Shown here piece by piece: positions 34,441 to 43,200 of a DNA stretch of 64,000 nucleotides. This DNA comes from JBBDSJ01 sp040905025. Its GTDB lineage: Bacteria > Pseudomonadota > Gammaproteobacteria > Methylohalomonadales > Methylohalomonadaceae. The position numbers were made by a program, and so were the translations under genes. The notes under the pieces are model-generated. The model was not told the origin of the DNA. It saw nothing but the letters and a program-made list of their open reading frames with translations, and did no database searches. Position 1 is the first letter of the stretch; every line of letters starts with the position of its first letter. Location: NCBI GenBank assembly GCA_040905025.1, contig JBBDSJ010000146.1:1-64000 (forward strand). The letters are read 5' to 3'.

Positions 34441-35837
34441 GCAAAGCCCCCGCCACCGTAACGGCTGTCATCAACAAAATTTTCAAAGCGCGTGTATTGG
34501 CCACGAAATGCCAGGAAGCATTCACCAATCGGACCATTACGCTGCTTGGCAATAATGATCTCGGCCTTGCCTTTATGCACACTTTCCTTGTCATAAACTT
34601 CATCGCGATAAATAAACACAATCAGGTCGGCATCCTGCTCAATGGCGCCGGATTCACGCAGATCCGACATGACCGGACGTTTGTCCGTGCGCGACTCGAC
34701 CCCACGGTTCAACTGTGACAATGCAATCACCGGCACATTGAGTTCCTTCGCCAGCGCTTTGAGGCCGCGTGATATCTCGGAAATTTCGGTCGTACGATTC
34801 TCGGCGGTACCGGCCACCTGCATCAATTGCAGATAATCGACAATGATTAAATCCAGTTCATGTTCACGTGCAATCCGGCGTGCCCGCGAGCGTATTTCCG
34901 ATGGTGACAATGCCGGCGTATCGTCGATGAACATTTTGGCGTCCTGCATCATTTGCAGGGTCGAGGTCAGGCGTGGCCAGTCGTCCTCGGCAATGCGGCC
35001 GGTACGGATCTTCTGCTGGTCAATGCGTGATAGCGAACCGAGCATACGCATCGCCAGTTGTTCACCCGGCATTTCCATACTGAAAATAGCGACCGACTTC
35101 TTGCCCTTGATTGCCACATGCTCGGCGATGTTGATCGCGAACGAGGTTTTACCCATGGACGGACGGCCGGCGACGATAATCAAATCCGATTTTTGCAAGC
35201 CGGCGGTACGATCATCAAAATCATCAAAGCCGGTGGCGACACCGGTAATCGGACTGTCACTGCGATAAAGTTCATCGACCTTGTCCAGTGCCGCTGACAG
35301 CAGATCATTTATCTGGCGATAATTCTTGCGGCCACGATTTTCCTGTTCGGCAATTTCGAACACACGGCGTTCAGCATAATCGAGCAACTGCTCGCTGTTC
35401 TGACCTTCCGGCTGCAACGCAGTACTGACAATATCGTTACCGGCTTCAATCAATTGCCGCAGAATCGAACATTCGCGCACAATGCCGGCGTAGCTGCGCA
35501 CATTGGCGGCACTGGGGATATTTTCGGCGAGTGCGGCGAGGTAATCATGACCGCCGGCCTCATTCAGAATGCCGGAATTGTCCAGCCATTCGGACAGGGT
35601 AATGATGTCGCAGGGTTTAGCGTCACTGATCAGGCGACCAATAGCACGGAAAATCAGCCGGTGATCGCGGCGGTAGAAATCTTCCTCATGCAGCAGTTCG
35701 GCAATCGAGTCCCAGGTGCGGTTGTCGATCAGCAGGCCACCGAGCACAGACTGCTCGGCCGGAATGGAATGCGGCGGGACACGTAAAGACGAGCGTGCGC
35801 CATCCTTGCTGAACTCGGAGACGGCGGGTGTCGTCAT
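34437..35837 (-). CDS. dnaB: Replicative DNA helicase DnaB
   Basis: 466 residues. The N-terminal domain (about 22-125: PHSIPAEQSVLGGLLIDN) binds primase, and the RecA-like domain has Walker A GRPSMGKTSFA, Walker B IIVDYLQLM and the SEISRGLKALAKELNVPVIA stretch. The C-terminal arginine finger region KAEIIIAKQRNGP is complete. No intein or insertion is present. Confidence 0.98.
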   Translation of the reverse strand: MTTPAVSEFSKDGARSSLRVPPHSIPAEQSVLGGLLIDNRTWDSIAELLHEEDFYRRDHRLIFRAIGRLISDAKPCDIITLSEWLDNSGILNEAGGHDYLAALAENIPSAANVRSYAGIVRECSILRQLIEAGNDIVSTALQPEGQNSEQLLDYAERRVFEIAEQENRGRKNYRQINDLLSAALDKVDELYRSDSPITGVATGFDDFDDRTAGLQKSDLIIVAGRPSMGKTSFAINIAEHVAIKGKKSVAIFSMEMPGEQLAMRMLGSLSRIDQQKIRTGRIAEDDWPRLTSTLQMMQDAKMFIDDTPALSPSEIRSRARRIAREHELDLIIVDYLQLMQVAGTAENRTTEISEISRGLKALAKELNVPVIALSQLNRGVESRTDKRPVMSDLRESGAIEQDADLIVFIYRDEVYDKESVHKGKAEIIIAKQRNGPIGECFLAFRGQYTRFENFVDDSRYGGGGFA

Positions 35838-35892
35838 CGGCCGTGATGCCTCCTGAAAGAATGACGGCCTGGCTGCTGCCGGCGGAAATACT

Positions 35893-35914
35893 GGAGACGC
35901 CTGTAGACGTCTCC
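35893..35914 (-). terminator. Hairpin between rplI and dnaB
   Basis: GGAGACG and CGTCTCC form a 7-bp stem with an 8-nt loop. On the minus strand it is followed by AGTATTTCC, a weak T-run. It may reduce ribosomal-operon readthrough into dnaB. Confidence 0.35.
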
Positions 35915-35979
35915 GGGATATGTTCGAAAAGCGCTGACCTGGTCAGAGTTTCCAGTGTTCTGACTTACTGTTCCGCGGT

Positions 35980-36429
35980 TTACTGTTCGGCGACGATTTC
36001 AAGACTGATACTGCAATCAACATCGGCATGCAGTGTGATGTCGATCGAGTATTCGCCGATGACGCGGATCGGACCATCCGGCAAATGAATCTCATGCTTG
36101 CCGAGTTCATGGCCGGCGGCCTCGGCGGCCTCGGCAATATCGGCCGTGCCGACAGAGCCGTAGAGCTTGCCTTCTTCACCAGCCTTGCGGGCCACACTCA
36201 ACTTCAGTTCCTTGAGCTTGTCGGCGCGTGTTTGGGTGGCGGCCAGTACTTCCGCAGCAGCTTTTTCCAGTTCCGCCCGGCGAGCTTCAAATTTGGCCAC
36301 ATTGCCTTCTGTCGCCGGCACAGCTTTACCATTGGGTATCAGGTAGTTACGGCCATAGCCCGGCTTCACTTTGACCTTGTCGCCCAGGATGCCCAGATTA
36401 TGAATCTTTTCCAGCAAAATTACGTCCAT
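35980..36429 (-). CDS. rplI: 50S ribosomal protein L9
   Basis: 149 residues, the usual length. The start MDVILLEKIHNLGILGDKVK and KPGYGRNYLIPNGKAVPAT are diagnostic. The long helix and C-terminal rRNA-binding domain follow. A 9-bp sequence covering the stop codon is repeated 15 bp further on in the same frame. Confidence 0.98.
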   Translation of the reverse strand: MDVILLEKIHNLGILGDKVKVKPGYGRNYLIPNGKAVPATEGNVAKFEARRAELEKAAAEVLAATQTRADKLKELKLSVARKAGEEGKLYGSVGTADIAEAAEAAGHELGKHEIHLPDGPIRVIGEYSIDITLHADVDCSISLEIVAEQ

Positions 36430-36518
36430 TACACCACCTCAATCAATCAGTACGGGTATCATACAAAAAGGCTTGCGCCAGTCATAGTCAGACCAGCTAT
36501 AGCCATAGTAATAAATTC

Positions 36519-37457
36519 TCAATCCTTACTACTGCCGTCATCCGGGCCAGAATCATCCGGAGGCCGGGTCAGACGTGCTTCACCACCGCGCAACCAGGCA
36601 TCGGCAAAACCGAGACAAGCGGTAAACAGCAATACCTGCGGCAATAAAATAATCAGTAAATACATCGCCACCAGCCAGTTTACCGACCAGCCACGCTGCT
36701 TGACCTGATGATGGCACAGCGCCAGTCCCTGAAACAGAAAAACGGCAGTGCCGACAAAAACCAGATCGCGTAACCATTGGCTTATCAGGCCATCAAGCAA
36801 AAAGGCACCAAACATGCTGATGACTAGCGCCAGCGCCACGCTCCGCGGTAACGACAGGGCACGGAATTCATCTCCGAAACCGCCCGGATTGAACAATGCA
36901 GCCTGATACCAGCGTGCCAGCAACGTCGCCGTGGTAATACTGATAACCAGCCCGGCGGCCATCACACCATTGACCAGTGGCACTGCGCCTTCCAGCAATT
37001 CCTGTACTACCTTGTCCGGTTTGTCGGCCAGCAATGCCGCAAATTGTGGCTCCAGATAGCCACGCCACCAGCTTTCCACGTCACCCAGAGTCAGATACAT
37101 CAAGCTGACAAACAGCGCAGCAAGCAGCGCGGCCATGGTCAGCATTGCACCCTGTGACTCCTGCCGGCGCAATATGCTGGCGGCCAACATCACCGGTAAC
37201 CAGATACCGAACAACAGTCCCAGCGCCAGCAATGGCGATAAACCGGCCAATAATAATCCGGCGGCGACCAGCAAAAATGTACCGGCCAGTAGCTGTACCG
37301 TAACCAGCGGGCCTTTGCGCAGGGTCACCAGCGCCACCGGAGTACCGCCCACAATAAATGCCGTCGGCGGTATCAATAATGCCACCAGATTCAGCAGCGT
37401 TGTCGCCGCCAGGGCCTGACTGCGACCACTCAGCATGTAGCGAGCCAGTGCGAGCAT
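36519..37457 (-). CDS. DUF2232 multi-pass membrane protein
   Basis: 312 residues with about eight membrane segments and a charged, proline-rich C-terminal tail. Its place between rpsR and rplI is that of the DUF2232 (YybS-like) protein of Pseudomonas and relatives. The conserved N-terminal half is very rich in Leu, Ala and Gly. No function is established. Position within a ribosomal protein operon argues for constitutive expression. Confidence 0.85.
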   Translation of the reverse strand: MLALARYMLSGRSQALAATTLLNLVALLIPPTAFIVGGTPVALVTLRKGPLVTVQLLAGTFLLVAAGLLLAGLSPLLALGLLFGIWLPVMLAASILRRQESQGAMLTMAALLAALFVSLMYLTLGDVESWWRGYLEPQFAALLADKPDKVVQELLEGAVPLVNGVMAAGLVISITTATLLARWYQAALFNPGGFGDEFRALSLPRSVALALVISMFGAFLLDGLISQWLRDLVFVGTAVFLFQGLALCHHQVKQRGWSVNWLVAMYLLIILLPQVLLFTACLGFADAWLRGGEARLTRPPDDSGPDDGSSKD

Positions 37458-37542
37458 GGTATCAGCGGCCGGTTAAGTTATTCGAAAATAGACCCGGGGC
37501 AGTTCGTAAACACAGCTGCACGAACCGGCCTGCCCGAAAGGC

Positions 37543-37767
37543 CTAGTGCGAATCGCTGTACGGCAGTAAAGCCAGAAACCGCGCACGTTTGATTGCGGTA
37601 GATAACTGCCGCTGATAGCGCGCATTGGTACCGGATATACGGCTCGGTATAATTTTGCCGGTTTCAGTGATGTAGTTCTTCAGGGTATTGATGTCTTTGT
37701 AATCAATTTCCTTGACGCCCTCGGCCGTGAAACGGCAATAGCGCTTGCGGCGGAAATAACGGCTCAT
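37543..37767 (-). CDS. rpsR: 30S ribosomal protein S18
   Basis: 74 residues, MSRYFRRKRYCRFTAEGVKE and the internal IDYKDINTLKNYITETGKI are diagnostic. It binds with S6 in the 30S platform. There is no priB between rpsF and rpsR: the gap is only 60 bp. Confidence 0.98.
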   Translation of the reverse strand: MSRYFRRKRYCRFTAEGVKEIDYKDINTLKNYITETGKIIPSRISGTNARYQRQLSTAIKRARFLALLPYSDSH

Positions 37768-37827
37768 AGCAGGTTAACCTCGTCGTCGAATTCGTTGTAG
37801 TGCGTGTTGATGTCGGCCGCTGCCCAA

Positions 37828-38307
37828 TCAGTCCTGGGTAGTGACAGTTTCAGACTCGCTGTCAATTGTTTCAGCGTCGTCGCCAATAACATCATCACTG
37901 TCATCGGCATCATCGGCAGCATCGGCAGCAGTGAAGCGCGGGCGGCGATTGTCGTTATCATCGTCATCCCGGCCTTCTTCCTCACGGCCCTTGGCCAGTG
38001 GTGATTGCTCGGTCACCGGCTCGTCACGCTTGACGACCAGATTACGGATGACAGCATCATTGAAGCGGAAGGCGCTGGTCAGTTCAGCCAGCGACGCCTG
38101 ATTGCACTCGATATTCATGAGTACATAGTGAGCCTTGTGGATCTTGTTGATCGGGTAAGCCAGCTGGCGGCGGCCCCAGTCCTCGAGACGATGGATTTTG
38201 CCGTCCTGGCCTTCGATAATACCGCGGTAACGTTCGATCATCGCGGCAACCTGCTCGCTCTGATCCGGATGGACGAGAAAAATAATCTCGTAATGACGCA
38301 TGGTCAT
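37828..38307 (-). CDS. rpsF: 30S ribosomal protein S6 with long acidic tail
   Basis: 159 residues, longer than the roughly 130 of E. coli. The start at 38307 is set by AGGAG 7 bp upstream, although a second ATG codes for the more usual MRHYEIIFLV. The S6 fold ends near residue 100. Residues 105-159 form a disordered tail rich in Asp and Glu (EEEGRDDDDNDN, DDADDSDD), which is unusual for S6 in degree. E. coli S6 carries added glutamates put on by RimK, so an encoded acidic tail may serve a similar end. No rimK is in the window. Confidence 0.97.
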   Translation of the reverse strand: MTMRHYEIIFLVHPDQSEQVAAMIERYRGIIEGQDGKIHRLEDWGRRQLAYPINKIHKAHYVLMNIECNQASLAELTSAFRFNDAVIRNLVVKRDEPVTEQSPLAKGREEEGRDDDDNDNRRPRFTAADAADDADDSDDVIGDDAETIDSESETVTTQD

Positions 38308-38329
38308 AGACAGACTCCTTTTGGATTAA

Positions 38330-38352
38330 GCCACCCGTTCAAACAGTGTGGC
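38330..38352 (-). promoter_or_regulatory. Hairpin in the rpsF leader
   Basis: On the minus strand GCCAC pairs with GTGGC around an inner CTG/CGG stem, ending 22 nt before the rpsF ATG. Leaders of rpsF in many bacteria bind the S6:S18 dimer for autoregulation. The CCG signature expected of that motif is not obvious here, so the assignment is weak. Confidence 0.25.
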
Positions 38353-38429
38353 AAGGGTTACGAAGCCGCGCATTGTAGGCAATTGACCGGCAAACTGCAA
38401 TTTATTGTCACGGCGGTAGCTGCAGTATT

Positions 38430-39194
38430 TTACTGCTGCGGCTGACAGCCGGCCTGGACCGGCCGGCGCTGGCGCCTGACTTCGAACAGGCAGACGCCGG
38501 CGGCAACGGAGACATTCAGACTCTCAACCAGACCGGACATCGGGATACGCGCCAGATAGTCACAGCTTTCCCGGGTCAGGCGCCGCAGGCCGTGGCCCTC
38601 GGCACCGAGTACCAGCGCAATCGGACCACGCATGTCGATATCGTAGAGGTCGGTCCCGGTATCACCGCTGCAACCCACCAGCCAGACACCGGCCTCCTGT
38701 AATTGCGCCAACGCCCGTGCCAGATTTGTCACACGTACCAGTGGAATGTATTCAGCCGCGCCGCTCGCGGCCTTGCGTGCCGTCGCGGTCAGCCCGACGG
38801 CACGATCTTTCGGGATGATCACCGCATCCGCCCCTGCGGCCGCAGCGGCCCGCATGCAGGCACCGAGATTATGCGGATCCTGAACGCCATCAAGCACCAG
38901 CAACAATGGCAATGCCGATAATTGCGGCAACAGTTCGTCCAGACCCTCGAGTGCCGCCGCGGCCCGGCAACGCAATACCACCCCCTGATGGACTGCGCCT
39001 TCACTAAGCTTGTCCAGCGTGGCTACCGGCACTGACTGCATGCGAATGCCGTGTTGCTGCAATTGCTGTTCAATCAACTGACGTTGTGATTTCTGCTGTC
39101 CCTGCTGTAACCAGGCTTCAAGTACCTGCTCCGGTGCGCGGGCAAGCAAATGTTCGGCGGCATGCAGTCCATAAACATATTCGATTTTACTCAT
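38430..39194 (-). CDS. rlmB: 23S rRNA (guanosine-2'-O-)-methyltransferase RlmB
   Basis: 254 residues of the SpoU family. The N-terminal substrate domain begins MSKIEYVYGLHAAEHLL. The knotted SAM-binding domain has DGVQDPHNLGACMRAA, VLGAEGHGLRRLT and the last motif IPMSGLVESLNVSVAAGV. It methylates G2251 in the peptidyl-transferase loop. It follows rnr, as in E. coli. The ATG has no good Shine-Dalgarno sequence and sits in a region of tandem start-like repeats. Confidence 0.97.
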   Translation of the reverse strand: MSKIEYVYGLHAAEHLLARAPEQVLEAWLQQGQQKSQRQLIEQQLQQHGIRMQSVPVATLDKLSEGAVHQGVVLRCRAAAALEGLDELLPQLSALPLLLVLDGVQDPHNLGACMRAAAAAGADAVIIPKDRAVGLTATARKAASGAAEYIPLVRVTNLARALAQLQEAGVWLVGCSGDTGTDLYDIDMRGPIALVLGAEGHGLRRLTRESCDYLARIPMSGLVESLNVSVAAGVCLFEVRRQRRPVQAGCQPQQ

Positions 39195-39248
39195 GACCCA
39201 TTATTTACTCATGACCCATTTTAGTCATAACCCTTTTTAGTCATAACC
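39186..39248 (-). repeat. Four tandem start-codon-like units before rlmB
   Basis: An exact 17-bp repeat begins at 39186 and 39204 (plus strand TTTACTCATGACCCATT), followed by two diverged copies (TTAGTCATAACC) at about 39221 and 39237. On the minus strand each unit gives ATG-ASY-AAA: two ATGACTAAA, then two ATGAGTAAA, the last being the true rlmB start. The upstream ATGs open only very short frames: two of 7 codons and one of 3 (ATG AGT AAA TAA). Confidence 0.7.
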
Positions 39249-39261
39249 TGGTGCCATCAAT

Positions 39262-41511
39262 TCAGTCAGCCAGTTCCAGATCAATCTTGCGCTCATCAAG
39301 GTCAACCCGTACTACCTGCACCCGCACACGATCGGCCAGACGATAGACTTCACCGGAACGCTCGCCACGCAACCGGTGACCGACCGGATCGAACTGGAAA
39401 TAATCGCGGCCCAGTGCTGAAATGTGTACCAGTCCCTCGACAAAAACATCGGCCATCTCGACAAAAATACCGAAACTGGTGACACCGATAATAATGCCGT
39501 CAAACACCTCACCGACCCGATCACGCATGAATTCACATTTGTAACGGGTGATCGCATCACGTGTTGCATCATCGGCACGCCGACCGGTCATGGAACAATG
39601 CTCACCCAGCGCCTGCATTTCGGCATAACTGTACAGGAACGTATCCGCATGACCGCCGGCGGCAACATGCCGGATTGCGCGATGTACGAGCAGATCCGGA
39701 AAACGGCGGATCGGCGATGTAAAATGCGCATAGACCGGGAAATTCAGGCCAAAGTGGCCCACATTATCAGCCGAGTACATTGCCAGGCGCATGCTGCGCA
39801 ACAATACCGTTTCAATCATATGCGCATTGTCACGGCCCTGGATTTGTTCAATCACGCGGGCATAGTCACGTGCTGTCGGTTCTTCACCACCAGCGAGCTT
39901 GAGACCCATTTCACCCAGCAGCTTGCGTAACGCTTCAAGTTTTTCCTCGGCCGGTGACTCATGCGTCCGGTACAACGTCGGCATTTTATTTGCTTCAAGA
40001 AATTTGCCGGTGGACACATTCGCTGCGAGCATGAATTCCTCAATCATACGGTGGGCATCATTGCGTTCAACCACCTGCACATCTACCACCTGGCCCTGTT
40101 CATTGAATACCAGTTTGGTTTCGGTGCTGCCGAATTCAAGCACCCCATTCTGGCCGCGACGCTGATGCAACAATTGATACAGTGCATAGAGATCACGCAA
40201 TTGCGGGATAACCGCCTGCTTGGATTCGGACAATGGCCGTTCACCATCACCGACGACACTGGCGACTTCGGTATAGGTCAGGCGCGCGGCAGAATGCATC
40301 ACGGCCGGATAAAACTCACTGTGATTGACGTTGCCTTTGGCATCAATCGTCATTTCGCAAACCATGCACAGGCGATCGACTTGTGGCTTCAACGAACAGA
40401 TTTCGTTGGATAAGGACTCCGGCAGCATCGGAATGACGAGGCCCGGAAAATACACCGAGTTGCCACGTATACGTGCTTCATTGTCCAGCGCACTGCCCGG
40501 CTGCACATAATGTGATACGTCGGCAATTGCGACCCACAGGCGCCAGCCCTTGCCATCGCGTTCACAACAAATCGCATCGTCATAGTCGCGTGCATCTTCA
40601 CTGTCAATCGTAACCAGTGGTTTGCCGCGCAGATCAACCCTGTCTGCCAGTTCTGCCGGTAAAACCTTGTCCGGTATCGCCCGCGTTTCCTGTTCTACCG
40701 CCGCCGGCCATTCATTTGGCAGGTTAAAAGCGTGAATGGCGATATCCACGGCCATGCCTGGCGCAAGCTGGTCACCAAGTATTTTTTCAATACGGCCCAG
40801 CGGCTGGCGTTTTTTATCCGGTTGCGCGGTGATCTCGGCAACAACGAACTGACCGTCTTTCGCACAGGCACTCAAATCCGGCGGGATCAGAATGTCCTGA
40901 TTGATACGCCGATTATCAGGCAACACAACACCGACACCATGTTCAATAGAATAGCGACCGACCACCCGGGTATTCGCACGTTCCAGAACTTCGACCACAC
41001 TGCCGAGCCTGCGGCCGCGCGAATCTATACCGCTGACACTGACCAGCGCGCGATCGCCATGCAACAATGAGCGCATTTCGCGTGGCGACATGAACAGGTC
41101 ATCGCCACCCTGATCCGGCACCAGAAAACCAAAACCGTCGGCATGGCCAATAACGCGGCCGCGGATCAGGTTCATCTTGTCGGCCAGACCAAAATCGCCG
41201 CGGCGGTTGCGCAGGATTACGCCCTGGGCCTCCAGTCCATGCAGGTTTTTTTCCAGCTGAGCGGCTGCAGCTTCATCAAACTCAAGCAGGGCTGTCAGTT
41301 TTTCCAGACTGCAGGGCTCGGCCGCCTGTTGCAGGCATTCAATGATCTGCTGCTGTTCGGGTGGAAACTGCGGCAAACTCTGCACCGGTGCCTTGTTGGC
41401 GCGGCGCTTGTTGTCCTGGCCGGAGCGGGATTTGCCGCGTTTACCGGATCCCGGTTTGCCTTGTCTGGCAGGGCCGGACTTGCCGGATGTGGTTTTTTTT
41501 CGCATTGACAT
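39262..41511 (-). CDS. rnr: Ribonuclease R
   Basis: 749 residues. A Lys/Arg/Gly-rich N-terminal tail of about 40 residues precedes an RNase B-type OB/winged-helix region. Cold-shock domains follow (DGFGFLVPDQGGDDLF), then the RNB catalytic domain with TIDSEDARDYDDAICCE and its metal-binding aspartates. The C-terminal S1 domain has DGIIIGVTSFGIFVEM. It degrades structured RNA 3' to 5'. E. coli RNase R has its basic tail at the C-terminus. Here the protein ends soon after S1 (DLELAD), so the basic tail is at the N-terminus only. Confidence 0.96.
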   Translation of the reverse strand: MSMRKKTTSGKSGPARQGKPGSGKRGKSRSGQDNKRRANKAPVQSLPQFPPEQQQIIECLQQAAEPCSLEKLTALLEFDEAAAAQLEKNLHGLEAQGVILRNRRGDFGLADKMNLIRGRVIGHADGFGFLVPDQGGDDLFMSPREMRSLLHGDRALVSVSGIDSRGRRLGSVVEVLERANTRVVGRYSIEHGVGVVLPDNRRINQDILIPPDLSACAKDGQFVVAEITAQPDKKRQPLGRIEKILGDQLAPGMAVDIAIHAFNLPNEWPAAVEQETRAIPDKVLPAELADRVDLRGKPLVTIDSEDARDYDDAICCERDGKGWRLWVAIADVSHYVQPGSALDNEARIRGNSVYFPGLVIPMLPESLSNEICSLKPQVDRLCMVCEMTIDAKGNVNHSEFYPAVMHSAARLTYTEVASVVGDGERPLSESKQAVIPQLRDLYALYQLLHQRRGQNGVLEFGSTETKLVFNEQGQVVDVQVVERNDAHRMIEEFMLAANVSTGKFLEANKMPTLYRTHESPAEEKLEALRKLLGEMGLKLAGGEEPTARDYARVIEQIQGRDNAHMIETVLLRSMRLAMYSADNVGHFGLNFPVYAHFTSPIRRFPDLLVHRAIRHVAAGGHADTFLYSYAEMQALGEHCSMTGRRADDATRDAITRYKCEFMRDRVGEVFDGIIIGVTSFGIFVEMADVFVEGLVHISALGRDYFQFDPVGHRLRGERSGEVYRLADRVRVQVVRVDLDERKIDLELAD

Positions 41512-41672
41512 TAACTAAGGGCCTCGGTAATCTGCGCCGTCTTCAAGTCGGCTACCGCAATGGTGACCGCATTTTTGAATGTAAGCATTAAAATTGTTGG
41601 CAGTATGCCTGAGAATACAGCAGGCATCAGCAGGACGTTTTGCTGACCGGTGGTAAACCTGATACCGCAGGA

Positions 41673-41678
41673 TATACT
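41673..41678 (+). promoter_or_regulatory. Likely -10 element of the tRNA-Leu gene
   Basis: TATACT lies 21-26 bp before the mature tRNA, a fitting place for a -10 hexamer. I see no convincing -35 hexamer at the standard distance. Confidence 0.3.
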
Positions 41679-41698
41679 GACACGCTGATTGATTTTGG

Positions 41699-41785
41699 GC
41701 CGAGATGGCGGAATTGGTAGACGCGCTAGCTTCAGGTGCTAGTGGGGGAAACCCCGTGGAGGTTCAAGTCCTCTTCTCGGCACCA
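41699..41785 (+). tRNA. tRNA-Leu (anticodon CAG)
   Basis: 87 nt with the CCA end encoded. The acceptor stem GCCGAGA (41699-41705) pairs with TCTCGGC (41775-41781), followed by discriminator A and CCA. The anticodon stem CTAGC/GCTAG encloses loop TTCAGGT, giving anticodon CAG, which reads CUG. A long variable arm (GTGGGGGAAACCCCGT), as expected of class II tRNA-Leu, and the T-loop GGTTCAAGTCC are present. It is the only plus-strand gene between 30.8 and 56.0 kb and is convergent with purA. Confidence 0.97.
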
Positions 41786-41870
41786 TTTATCAGGGCCTGT
41801 TTCTTGCTATTTTCCAGTTTATCGCGATTGCCACAACCTTGTGCAATTCACCAATCACTCTTAACCAACC

Positions 41871-43163
41871 TCACTCAAACGGATGTCGCTGAATGATTGT
41901 CTCGGTACGATCCGGGCCGGTGGATACGATATCTATCGGTGTCGCAACAATCACCGCAATGCGTTCCAGATAATCGCGCGCGTTTTTCGGCAAGCCATTG
42001 TAACTTTTCAGACCGACCGTCGATTCCTGCCAACCCGGCATTTCTTCATATACCGGCCGGCAGGTAGCAAATGCTTCCGCACCGACCGGTGGCGTATCCC
42101 GGTGCACACCATCACATTCATAGCCGGTACAAATCTGAATGGATTCCAGACCATCAAGCACATCCAGCTTGGTAATACACAGACCCGATACACTGTTGTT
42201 ATCGATTGAGCGCTTCAACGCGACTGCATCAAACCAGCCACAACGGCGTGGCCGACCGGTCGTCGCGCCGAATTCATGCCCGCGGCTGGCGAGATGCTCG
42301 CCCATTTCATCAAACAGTTCAGTCGGGAACGGTCCGGATCCCACACGTGTGGTATACGCCTTGGTAATACCCAGCACATAATCAAATTCACGCAAGCCCA
42401 TGCCGGTACCGGTCGCGGCACCACCTGCCGTGGTATTTGATGATGTTACAAACGGGTAGGTGCCATGATCGATATCCAGCAAGGCGCCCTGCGCACCTTC
42501 GTACAAGACATTCTCGCCGGCACGGCGTAACCGGTACAGTGTTGCGGTGATGTCATCCACCATCGGCAGAATCTGTTCCGCCATTTGCAGTGTGTCATCA
42601 AGAATCTGCTGAAAGTCCTGTGGTTCGCATTTGTAATAATGCTGCAAACAGAAATTATGAAAATCGAGCACTTCACCGAGCTTCGCAGCAAACCGTTCAC
42701 GATGCAGCAGGTCACCGACACGTAATGCCCGGCGGGCGGCCTTATCTTCATAGGCCGGACCAATGCCACGGCCGGTGGTACCAATGGCACTGCTGCCCCG
42801 GGCCTTTTCACGCGCCTGATCCAGCGCCACATGATATGGCAGTATTAACGGGCAGGCTTCACTGATGCGCAGGCGTTCGTTTGCCGGAATGCCGTTGGCT
42901 TCAAGCATTTGCATTTCTTCCAGCAGGGCCGCCGGGCTCAGCACGACACCGTTACCAATCAGGCATTGCACGTTTTCATGCAAAATTCCCGAGGGGATCA
43001 AATGCAAAACCGTTTTTTTGCCGTCAATGACAACCGTATGACCGGCATTATGACCGCCCTGAAAGCGGACGACAGCAGCGGTGCGATCAGTAAGCAAATC
43101 GACCAGCTTGCCCTTGCCTTCATCCCCCCACTGGGTACCGACAACAACTACATTCTTGCCCAT
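41871..43163 (-). CDS. purA: Adenylosuccinate synthetase
   Basis: 430 residues. GTQWGDEGKGKLVDLLTD at the N-terminus is the GTP/IMP-binding loop with the catalytic Asp, and GHNAGHTV holds the catalytic His. Further family segments include GTTGRGIGPAYEDKAAR and TTGRPRRCGWFDAV. It makes adenylosuccinate from IMP and aspartate in AMP synthesis. It closes the hfq-hfl-hisZ run and is convergent with the tRNA gene. Confidence 0.98.
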   Translation of the reverse strand: MGKNVVVVGTQWGDEGKGKLVDLLTDRTAAVVRFQGGHNAGHTVVIDGKKTVLHLIPSGILHENVQCLIGNGVVLSPAALLEEMQMLEANGIPANERLRISEACPLILPYHVALDQAREKARGSSAIGTTGRGIGPAYEDKAARRALRVGDLLHRERFAAKLGEVLDFHNFCLQHYYKCEPQDFQQILDDTLQMAEQILPMVDDITATLYRLRRAGENVLYEGAQGALLDIDHGTYPFVTSSNTTAGGAATGTGMGLREFDYVLGITKAYTTRVGSGPFPTELFDEMGEHLASRGHEFGATTGRPRRCGWFDAVALKRSIDNNSVSGLCITKLDVLDGLESIQICTGYECDGVHRDTPPVGAEAFATCRPVYEEMPGWQESTVGLKSYNGLPKNARDYLERIAVIVATPIDIVSTGPDRTETIIQRHPFE

Positions 43164-43200
43164 GTTCTTGTGTGTTTGTCTGGCTGGTTAACGAAAATTT

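Noticed and set aside
38330..38352. rpsF leader hairpin as a firm S6:S18 autoregulatory element
   Set aside because: The hairpin is real, but the CCG signature of that RNA is not evident, so I kept it only as a low-confidence site.
41705..41896. 63-codon reading frame over the tRNA-Leu
   Set aside because: It starts inside the tRNA. The open frame is a by-product of tRNA sequence.
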